Source of the DNA: Chloroflexota bacterium
GTDB lineage: Bacteria > Chloroflexota > Anaerolineae > UBA4142
NCBI GenBank assembly: GCA_016200825.1
Contig: JACQEA010000262.1
Coordinates: forward strand, 1-6,000
Reading direction: 5' to 3'
Length of the DNA stretch: 6,000 nt
This document shows, in pieces, positions 1 to 5,454 of the stretch. The notes under the pieces are model-generated. The model saw nothing but the letters and a program-made list of their open reading frames with translations, was not told where the DNA came from and searched no databases. The translations under genes were made by a program, and so were the position numbers. How positions within the stretch are numbered: position 1 is the first letter of the stretch; each line of letters opens with the position of its first letter.

Positions 1-72
1 GCGAGCGAAGCGAAGCAATCTCCAAGCAACACGGGGATTGCTTCGGCGCAAAGTATGCGCCTCGCAATGACG
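1..72. repeat. Palindromic dispersed repeat (partial at left edge), read in frame inside a gene
   Basis: Two nested inverted repeats are visible. CGAAGCAATCTCC (11-23) pairs with GGGGATTGCTTCG (33-45), 13 positions with one T/G mismatch around a 9-base loop. GGCGCA (45-50) then pairs perfectly with TGCGCC (56-61) around a 5-base loop. The outer ends GCGAG (1-5) and CTCGC (61-65) also pair, and the right end CTCGCAATGACG (61-72) is what I recognise as the terminus of a common bacterial palindrome family whose other end reads CGTCATTGCGAG; the first bases of that end would lie left of the window. The element has no stop codon in the frame of the following gene. Family membership rests on memory of such repeats, not on a search. 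Confidence 0.75.
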
Positions 73-2697
73 AGTGGCGATGTCCTCTGGCTCGAGGGTC
101 GCTCGCTCTCGTACGACACCGCGATTCCGTACGCGCCGTTCAAGGATTTGTTCACGCGCTTTTTCGATTTGCGCGCGGAAGAATTCGATGACGAAAAGTA
201 CGCCAAAATATACGCACGCGTGCAGGAAACGATGGGCGCGCGCGCGGACGAAATTGCACCGTTTATTGGTGCGATGCTGGGTTTGGAATTGAAAGGCGAC
301 GCGGCGGAACGGACGCGCTATCTTGAGCCGCCGCAATTGCGCGGCGCGGTGTTTGGCGCGCTCGCGCAATTCATTGGAACGCTCGCGCAAAAACCGATCG
401 TCGTGATGTTTGAAGATTTGCATTGGGCGGATTCCACATCGCTCGATTTGATTGATCAATTGCTCAAACTCACCGAGAGCGCGCCGCTGATGATTCTCGC
501 GCTCTTTCGTCCGCAAAGACAAGAACCGTCGTGGCGCTTTCACGAAAATGCGCAACGCGATTACGCGCATCGCTACACCGCGATTCAACTCGAGCCGCTC
601 GACGAAAAACATTCGCGGCAACTCGTCGCGAATTTGCTCGAGATCGAGGATTTGCCTGAGAAGGTACGCGCGCTGATTTTGAAGAAGGCGGAAGGCAATC
701 CGTTTTTCGTCGAAGAAGTGATTCGCTCGCTCCTCGACGCGAAACTAGTCGTGCGCTCGAACGGTCATTGGCGCGCGACGCGCGAAATCGAAAATGTCGC
801 GGTGCCCGATACATTGCAAGGCGTAATTACCGCGCGCCTCGACCGACTCGACGAGCAATCGAAAAAAATCGCGCAGACCGCCGCGGTCATCGGGCGCGAG
901 TTTGCGTTCCAAGTGTTGGAACAAATCGCGGAGGCGCGGCAGGGGTTGAACGATTCCGTTGTGAATTTGCAGAGGCGCGAGTTGGTGCGCGAAAAATCGC
1001 GCGTGCCCGAGTTATTGTATTTGTTCAAGCACGCATTGACGCAAGAGACCGCGTACGCGTCGGTGTTGTTGAGCAAGCGGCGCGAGTTGCACAAAAAAGT
1101 GGCGGATTGTTTGGAACGCGTCGCGCCTGATCGCGTCAACGATATCGCGCGACATTATTTGGAAGCGCAGGACGAAACGCGCGCGCTGCCCTACTTGGTA
1201 GAAGCGGGCGAAAAAGCCGCGCACGCGTATTCGAATCCCGAAGCGATTCAATATTTGTCGCGCGCGCTCGAAATTTTGCAAAAGGCGGACGATAAAGCGC
1301 TCGCGCGGCGCGCGTATGAAGCGTTGGGCGGGACGTTGATGTTGACGATGCAGGTGGAGCCCGCGCTCAAACATTACCACGCGATGATCGAGTACGGTAA
1401 AGCGCATAATGAAATGGGAATGCAAGTTGCCGCGCATAACAAACTCGGACGAATTTTTGGAATGTTTATGGGACAGTTGGAAGAGGGCGAAAAACATTTA
1501 GCCGAAGCGGAACGCCTTGGACGCGATTGCAATGATGGCGCAGGTTTGTCTGAATTGTACACGATTCGTTGCGGCGTCAGCACCATGCAAGCCGATTTTT
1601 CAAACGCGACGCATTACTTGAGCGAGTCGGTGAATTTTGGTCGGCAAACCAATTTGTCCGAACCCGTCGCATTTGGATTGACACACACGGCAAATACTTT
1701 TACTTATATGTGCCGTTTTGACGACGCGTACGAAAAAGGCAAAGAGGCGCTGCAAGTTTCGGAAAGCATTGGGAATCAACTGCACATTTCCGAAATCTAC
1801 GCGTTCGTCAATCCGTACTATTACGCGCATCTCGGCGATTTGGAACGCGCGCGCATTGACGCAGAAAAAGGCAGCGAGATTGCATTGCGGATCGGCGATG
1901 GGCTGGATGCGGCAGTCGGATTATATTTTCTGGGAATGATCGCACGTTGGCGCGGCGAGTACGAAAACGCGATAGAGTTTTTCAATCGCACGTTGCAGGC
2001 GGCGCAGATGAGCAGTTTCCCCGTGCACGCGCTTCCCGTCGCGGCATTAGGTGCGACTTTGCTTGAGGTCAGCGAAAACCTCGCGGCTAAAGCGAATCCG
2101 TTGTTACAACAAGGCATGGAAATGCTCAACAATCCATTCATGGCGGCGAGTGGTTCGTCCGCATGGGCGGATCTCGGATTCAGTTTTCTCGCGTTAGGGA
2201 AACTGGATGAGGCGTTTGCGAATTTTCAAAAGGGCGCGAATTATCCAGGCTTTATGATCTTGCTCAACAAGCCGCGCAATTTGGGCGGCAGCGCGCTCGT
2301 CGCGCTCGCGCGAAAAAATTTCGAGGACGCGAATAAATTGATCGCAGAGGCGCGCGCGTTTGCCGAGGAACACGCGATGAAGTTCGAATATCCGTTTCTC
2401 ACCATTGTGGACGGAATGATTCGCGCCGCGCGCGGAGATCAAAGCGGCGCGCTGGAAAAATTCACACACGCGGAAAATCTCGCGCAAGAAATGGGAATGC
2501 GTGTCGCGTTATTGCAAGCGCGCATCGCGACGGCGCGCGTGCTCGCGCAGATGGGTAAGAAAACACAAGCCGATGCGAAACGCAAGGACGCTCGCGCGAT
2601 GGTAGATGAAATCGCGCGATTGTTCAAGGATGAGGAGATGAAGCGCGCGTTTGTAGAGAGCGCGGGAAAAAGATTGACGGATGACAATAGACGATAG
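1..2697 (+). CDS. AAA ATPase - TPR signalling protein, 5' end outside the window (cyclase/ATPase family)
   Basis: Residues are numbered from the ATG at 55. This is the C-terminal part of a large ATPase of the class III cyclase/ATPase/TPR family. Walker B is visible as PIVVMFEDLHWAD (114-126), followed by the conserved AEGNPFFVEEVIRSL stretch, a winged-helix-like segment starting VPDTLQGVITARLDRL, the FKHALTQETAY motif (324-334), and helical TPR-like repeats from about 390 to 860. There is no Walker A. The equivalent region of the downstream paralogue (GEAGLGKS about 25 residues before WIEGR) would fall at or left of base 1. The frame is open from base 1, and neither ATG 55 nor ATG 67 has a Shine-Dalgarno sequence, so I infer that the real start is upstream and that residues before GDVLWLEGR (starting at base 76) are encoded by the palindromic repeat. 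If ATG 55 were the true start, the product would be an 880-residue ATPase with no P-loop. The last residues, LTDDNRR, come from the 7-base repeat. The protein is probably cytoplasmic; its substrate and partners are unknown. Confidence 0.85.
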   Translation, partial: ASEAKQSPSNTGIASAQSMRLAMTSGDVLWLEGRSLSYDTAIPYAPFKDLFTRFFDLRAEEFDDEKYAKIYARVQETMGARADEIAPFIGAMLGLELKGDAAERTRYLEPPQLRGAVFGALAQFIGTLAQKPIVVMFEDLHWADSTSLDLIDQLLKLTESAPLMILALFRPQRQEPSWRFHENAQRDYAHRYTAIQLEPLDEKHSRQLVANLLEIEDLPEKVRALILKKAEGNPFFVEEVIRSLLDAKLVVRSNGHWRATREIENVAVPDTLQGVITARLDRLDEQSKKIAQTAAVIGREFAFQVLEQIAEARQGLNDSVVNLQRRELVREKSRVPELLYLFKHALTQETAYASVLLSKRRELHKKVADCLERVAPDRVNDIARHYLEAQDETRALPYLVEAGEKAAHAYSNPEAIQYLSRALEILQKADDKALARRAYEALGGTLMLTMQVEPALKHYHAMIEYGKAHNEMGMQVAAHNKLGRIFGMFMGQLEEGEKHLAEAERLGRDCNDGAGLSELYTIRCGVSTMQADFSNATHYLSESVNFGRQTNLSEPVAFGLTHTANTFTYMCRFDDAYEKGKEALQVSESIGNQLHISEIYAFVNPYYYAHLGDLERARIDAEKGSEIALRIGDGLDAAVGLYFLGMIARWRGEYENAIEFFNRTLQAAQMSSFPVHALPVAALGATLLEVSENLAAKANPLLQQGMEMLNNPFMAASGSSAWADLGFSFLALGKLDEAFANFQKGANYPGFMILLNKPRNLGGSALVALARKNFEDANKLIAEARAFAEEHAMKFEYPFLTIVDGMIRAARGDQSGALEKFTHAENLAQEMGMRVALLQARIATARVLAQMGKKTQADAKRKDARAMVDEIARLFKDEEMKRAFVESAGKRLTDDNRR

Positions 2698-2765
2698 ACG
2701 GTATCATCAGTCTACGGTCTACTGTCCATCGTCCAACGTCCATCGTCTTTCGTCCATGGTCTAAC
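2676..2765. repeat. Degenerate 7-base tandem repeat in two opposite orientations
   Basis: Four units of GACNNNN type (GACGGAT, GACAATA, GACGATA, GACGGTA; 2676-2703) are followed by the spacer TCATCA (2704-2709). Eight units of GTCYNNN type then follow (GTCTACG, GTCTACT, GTCCATC, GTCCAAC, GTCCATC, GTCTTTC, GTCCATG, GTCTAAC; 2710-2765). GAC units are the reverse complement of GTC units, so the array can fold on itself, for example TAGAC with GTCTA across the spacer. The left half overlaps the last codons and stop of the upstream ATPase gene; the right half fills most of the 91-base spacer before the next gene. It might act as a transcript-end or spacer hairpin, but it has no U-tract, so I do not call it a terminator. 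Confidence 0.75.
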
Positions 2766-2777
2766 GTCATCATCAAC

Positions 2778-2781
2778 GGAG
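2778..2781 (+). promoter_or_regulatory. Ribosome binding site for the zinc-ribbon cyclase gene
   Basis: GGAG lies 7 bases before ATG 2789, immediately after the heptad repeat array. It supports this start, which is also the one that preserves the complete first zinc ribbon. I see no convincing -35/-10 promoter in the spacer, so co-transcription with the upstream paralogue is possible. Confidence 0.7.
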
Positions 2782-2788
2782 TAAGAAA

Positions 2789-4699
2789 ATGAAATGTCCC
2801 AACTGTTCTTTCGATAACGCCAGCGACGCGCGGTTTTGCGAAAATTGCGGTCAGCCGTTTGAAAAAATTTGTCCGAATTGCGGCACGCCGAATTCGCCGA
2901 CCGCGAAATTTTGCAAGAAAGATGGATTCAATTTGCAAACCGCAAAAATTGAATCGCGCGCGGCGACGCTGACCAAGACCGCCGACCTCGACGCCCTGCG
3001 CAAGACCGCGCCGCAAAATGTCGCGACGAAAATTCTCGCCGAGCGCGAACGCCTCGAAGGCGAGCGCAAACTGGTGACCGCGCTCTTCACCGATATCGTC
3101 GGCTCGACGACGCTCGCGGAGCAAATGGATCCCGAAGATTGGCGCGAGGTGGTCACGGGCGCGCACAAACGCGTGAGCGAGGCGGTGTATCGCTACGAAG
3201 GAACGATCGCGCAACTCTTGGGCGATGGCGTGCTCGCGTTTTTCGGCGCGCCAATCGCGCATGAGGATGACGCCGAGCGCGCGATTCGCGCGGGCTTGGC
3301 AATTTTGCGCGGCATCAGCGAGTATGCGGCAGAACTGCAGAAAAAATCGCGCGTTGAGAATTTTCAAATGCGCATTGGATTGAACACGGGGCTAGTCGTG
3401 GTGGGAAATATCGGCAGTGATTTGCATATGGAATATCTCGCGGTCGGCGATACAGTCAATCTCGCCGCGCGCATGCAAAGCGCGGCGGAACCAAACGCGA
3501 TTTTGATTTCGGAAAATACGCATCGGCTCGCGGCGCAATTGTTTGAGTTTGAAGACAAGGGAAAAATAACTGTCAAAGGAAAAACGGAACCGATTCAAGT
3601 GTATCGCGTCGTCACCGAAAAAAAAGGCGCGGTGCGCACGCGCGGCATCGCGGGTTTGCAATCGCCGATGGTGGGACGCGCGCGCGAATTTTCGACGCTC
3701 GTTCAAATCACGCGCGATTTGCGCGCGGGGCGCGGCTCGATCGTCGCGATTATCGGCGAAGCCGGTTTGGGCAAATCGCGTTTGACCGCCGAGTGGCGAA
3801 GGTCCGCGCTCGCGGAATCGGACAAGCCGTTGAATTGGATCGAGGGTCGGTGCGTTTCGTACGGAATGAGTATGGCGCATCATCTCAGTACCGATATTTT
3901 GCGCGCGATCATCGGCGCGCCCGCGGGCTCGACCGAACAAGAAACACACGACGCGTTGTGGAAATTAATTGACTCGCTGTTTGGCGACGAAATGAAAGAG
4001 GTCTATCCGTTCCTTGGCCATTTGCTCGGAATAAAGTTGGAAGAGGAAATGGAAGCGCGCGTGAAATATCTGGATGGTCCCGCGCTGCAAAATAAATACA
4101 TCGCGGCGTACAAAAAATTATTGACCGCGCTCGCGCACAAAACGCCGACGGTTTTGGTGTGCGAAGATTTGCATTGGGCGGATCCATCTTCGATTGAACT
4201 CGGAACGCAAATCGTTCCGCTCGTTTCGGACGCGCCGCTCGTGATCGTGTTTGTGACGCGGCAAGATAAAGAGAGCGCGGGTTGGAAATTATTGGAGCAA
4301 GCGAAAGATTTGCCTGGCGCGGGCTTGACGGAATTGCATCTCTCGCCGCTCGGTGAAAATGACAGCAAACAACTCGTCAGCAATTTGCTGGAGGTCGAAG
4401 CGTTGCCAGAAAATTTGCGCGCGCTCATTCTCGCCAAAGCGGAAGGCAATCCGTTTTTTGTCGAAGAAGTGATTCGGATGTTGATCGATCGCGGCGGCAT
4501 TGCGCTGAAAGAAGGCAAGTGGACCGTCACGCGCGAAATCAACACGATTGAAATTCCCGACACGCTGCAAGGCGTGCTGACCGCGCGCATTGATCGTTTG
4601 CCCGAAGATGCGAAACGCGTTTTGCAAATCGCATCGGTCATCGGGAGAAAATTTCAAGTGAAGGTGTTGGAAAAAGTTTTGGAGCAGCAAGGGTTGTGA
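2789..4699 (+). CDS. Zinc ribbon - class III adenylate/guanylate cyclase - AAA ATPase protein, C-terminally truncated
   Basis: This 636-residue protein has three recognisable parts. (1) A double zinc ribbon: C3/C6/C17/C20, then C28/C31/C42 with D45 where a fourth Cys is expected. (2) A class III nucleotidyl cyclase domain, about 91-275: metal-binding D102 (FTDIVGS) and D146 (LLGDGVLAFFG), and the transition-state pair N224/R228 in GDTVNLAARM. (3) An AAA-type ATPase: Walker A GEAGLGKS (323-330), Walker B TVLVCEDLHWAD (454-465), then AEGNPFFVEEVIRML (551-565). The usual base-selecting Lys and Asp/Thr appear replaced by Q142 and L217, so ATP versus GTP specificity, or even activity, cannot be assumed. 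The protein ends at QGL, the point where the upstream paralogue continues into a winged-helix/FKHALTQETAY/TPR region of more than 500 residues. Family members are usually about 1000 residues or more. The missing part appears to resume at 5455. It is probably a soluble signalling protein; no membrane segment is visible. Confidence 0.93.
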   Translation: MKCPNCSFDNASDARFCENCGQPFEKICPNCGTPNSPTAKFCKKDGFNLQTAKIESRAATLTKTADLDALRKTAPQNVATKILAERERLEGERKLVTALFTDIVGSTTLAEQMDPEDWREVVTGAHKRVSEAVYRYEGTIAQLLGDGVLAFFGAPIAHEDDAERAIRAGLAILRGISEYAAELQKKSRVENFQMRIGLNTGLVVVGNIGSDLHMEYLAVGDTVNLAARMQSAAEPNAILISENTHRLAAQLFEFEDKGKITVKGKTEPIQVYRVVTEKKGAVRTRGIAGLQSPMVGRAREFSTLVQITRDLRAGRGSIVAIIGEAGLGKSRLTAEWRRSALAESDKPLNWIEGRCVSYGMSMAHHLSTDILRAIIGAPAGSTEQETHDALWKLIDSLFGDEMKEVYPFLGHLLGIKLEEEMEARVKYLDGPALQNKYIAAYKKLLTALAHKTPTVLVCEDLHWADPSSIELGTQIVPLVSDAPLVIVFVTRQDKESAGWKLLEQAKDLPGAGLTELHLSPLGENDSKQLVSNLLEVEALPENLRALILAKAEGNPFFVEEVIRMLIDRGGIALKEGKWTVTREINTIEIPDTLQGVLTARIDRLPEDAKRVLQIASVIGRKFQVKVLEKVLEQQGL

Positions 4700-4717
4700 G
4701 GTTTTGTATTTTTCCGA

Positions 4718-4800
4718 CCCTCACCCTGTCCCTCTCCCTTGAAGGAAGAGGAAATTTCTAAAGCGTCCCTCTCCGCTTTGGGGAGAGGACAGGTGAGGGG
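4718..4800. repeat. Large imperfect palindrome next to the DUF559 gene
   Basis: A C-rich left arm (4718-4738, starting CCCTCACCC and ending CTCTCCC) pairs, with two one-base gaps, with a G-rich right arm (4780-4800, starting GGGGAGAGG and ending GGTGAGGGG). Two smaller hairpins sit in or beside it: CCTT (4737-4740) with AAGG (4742-4745), and CTCTCC (4769-4774) with GGAGAG (4781-4786). The whole can form a branched cruciform or RNA structure. I recognise this as a common type of bacterial dispersed palindrome often found directly upstream of DUF559 genes; that statement is recall, not a search. Its right arm also supplies the purine-rich tract in front of the DUF559 start. Confidence 0.75.
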
Positions 4801-4805
4801 AAAGG
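4795..4805 (+). promoter_or_regulatory. Purine-rich ribosome binding region for the DUF559 gene, inside or beside the palindrome
   Basis: GAGGGGAAAGG ends 8 bases before ATG 4814 and begins in the right arm of the palindrome. It is not a perfect Shine-Dalgarno sequence but is the best candidate here. It favours ATG 4814 over the in-frame TTG at 4739, which has only a C-rich pyrimidine stretch before it and would add 25 residues encoded by the repeat. Confidence 0.45.
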
Positions 4806-4813
4806 TTTCGACA

Positions 4814-5185
4814 ATGTCGCGACTCCATCGTATCAAGCCGAGCAAACTAAAATTCGCGCGAAAACTACGCCGTCCTCTCACGCCTCCTGAGCAATTGCTC
4901 TGGGCACGAATAAGAAATCGTCAGTTGGGCGGTTTCAAGTTTCGGCGTCAACATCCAATCGGAAAATACATCGCAGATTTTTGTTGCGCGGAAAATAAAT
5001 TGATAATTGAGTTGGATGGAGATTCACACGCCGATCAAATTGAATACGATGAAAAACGGACAAATGATTTGAAACAGCAAGGTTACACAGTAATACGATT
5101 CACGAATAGGAACGTGAAAAATGGATTAGAGAATGTGATACAAACAATTTGGAATGAGTGCATAAATAGGGAGGAGTCAAAATGA
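4814..5185 (+). CDS. DUF559 domain protein, Vsr-like endonuclease fold
   Basis: The 123-residue product matches the usual length and pattern of DUF559 proteins: TPPEQLLW (23-30), RNRQLGGFKFRRQHPIG (34-50), YIADF (52-56), LIIELDGDSH (63-72), then a helix rich in charged residues and YTVIRF (91-96). D55 and the E67/D69 pair are the likely metal-binding residues of a PD-(D/E)XK-like nuclease core related to very-short-patch-repair endonucleases. This comes from family knowledge; nuclease activity is not shown for most members. The frame continues upstream to TTG 4739, but those residues are encoded by the palindrome, so ATG 4814 is preferred. Codon and base use are clearly more A/T-rich than in the flanking ATPase genes, consistent with separate origin. 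The stop TGA overlaps the next start as ATGA. The biological role is unknown; it may be a passenger that spreads with the palindrome. Confidence 0.88.
   Translation: MSRLHRIKPSKLKFARKLRRPLTPPEQLLWARIRNRQLGGFKFRRQHPIGKYIADFCCAENKLIIELDGDSHADQIEYDEKRTNDLKQQGYTVIRFTNRNVKNGLENVIQTIWNECINREESK
5169..5176 (+). promoter_or_regulatory. Strong ribosome binding site for the SRPBCC gene
   Basis: GGGAGGAG ends 5 bases before ATG 5182 and lies within the last codons of the DUF559 gene. It fixes the SRPBCC start and indicates translational coupling through the ATGA overlap (5182-5185). It is one of the strongest Shine-Dalgarno sequences in the window. Confidence 0.75.
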
Positions 5186-5451
5186 TTCGGATCGAAACAA
5201 ATGTTGACATTAACAGGCAAGTCACCGCGTTCGAGCGCGACAAAAAACTTGCGTTTGTCGGTTCAGGCGAAGGAATGGCATACACCGCCGATATGAATTT
5301 TGAATCAACTGGCGGCGGCACGCGCGTGAATTATAAATTCACGGTTCAAGTTTCTGGGTTGATGAAACTCCTCGAACCTCTTCTCGCGGGTCAGGTGCGA
5401 AAAGAAGAAGAGGGCGAGTTGAAAAAATTGAAACAATTGCTCGAAGCGTAA
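5182..5451 (+). CDS. SRPBCC (polyketide cyclase/dehydrase-like) protein with a large internal deletion
   Basis: This 89-residue product has the start and the end of a small SRPBCC/START-like ligand-binding protein but not its middle. Residues 1-12 (MIRIETNVDINR) look like the first strand of such proteins. Residues 14 onward (VTAFERDKKLAFVGSG, then STGGGTRVNYKF and SGLMKLLEPLLAGQVRKEE) look like the last strands and the C-terminal helix. The family is usually about 140-150 residues, so roughly 55 residues, including the helices that shape the ligand cavity, are missing at about base 5217. The deletion is in frame and the gene keeps a strong ribosome binding site. A shortened fold is possible, but a decaying remnant is more likely. 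It overlaps the DUF559 stop by 4 bases. Its base composition resembles the flanking ATPase genes rather than DUF559. Confidence 0.7.
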   Translation: MIRIETNVDINRQVTAFERDKKLAFVGSGEGMAYTADMNFESTGGGTRVNYKFTVQVSGLMKLLEPLLAGQVRKEEEGELKKLKQLLEA

Positions 5452-5454
5452 GTG

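Larger units (their letters stand above)
4700..5454. other. Foreign block separating two parts of a cyclase-ATPase-TPR gene
   Basis: The ATPase reading frame ends at 4699 after residues VLEQQGL, and TPR-type coding resumes at 5455-5458 with sequence matching the next part of the same family. Between them lie a large palindrome, a DUF559 gene and an SRPBCC remnant, none related to the flanks. Hand counting gives 41 G/C in the 120 bases 5041-5160, against 44 G/C in the 60 bases 5701-5760, so part of the block is much more A/T-rich than its surroundings. There is no transposase and no clear target-site duplication. The only short match at the edges, GTGA (4696-4699 and 5452-5455), does not restore the reading frame if one copy and the block are removed. 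Insertion is therefore an inference from complementarity; joining of two paralogues is the alternative. Confidence 0.55.

Noticed and set aside
1012..1497. 161-codon reading frame on the - strand within the first ATPase gene
   Set aside because: Opposite a continuous, conserved coding frame; composition is that of an antisense shadow and there is no family resemblance.
2676..2765. CRISPR array
   Set aside because: The units are 7 bases long, contiguous, degenerate and change orientation; there are no spacers of 25-40 bases and no cas genes.
2624..3367. 247-codon reading frame on the - strand across the start of the zinc-ribbon cyclase gene
   Set aside because: It is antisense to a strongly supported gene, spans the heptad repeat, has arginine- and alanine-rich sequence typical of a shadow of GCG/CGC codons, and shows no recognisable domain.
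4003..4641. 212-codon reading frame on the - strand within the second ATPase gene
   Set aside because: Antisense to the Walker B and following conserved motifs, with serine-rich low-information sequence and no domain.
4718..4800. Rho-independent terminator after the truncated cyclase gene
   Set aside because: The structure is a long, symmetrical, branched palindrome with no following U-tract; it fits a dispersed repeat better, though it could still slow transcription.
2789..5185. Cyclic-nucleotide antiphage system (CBASS/Pycsar-like) with cyclase plus nuclease
   Set aside because: The cyclase is fused to a zinc ribbon and AAA ATPase as in ordinary signalling proteins. DUF559 has no cyclic-nucleotide-binding domain and comes with its own palindrome and different base composition, so a functional pairing is not supported.
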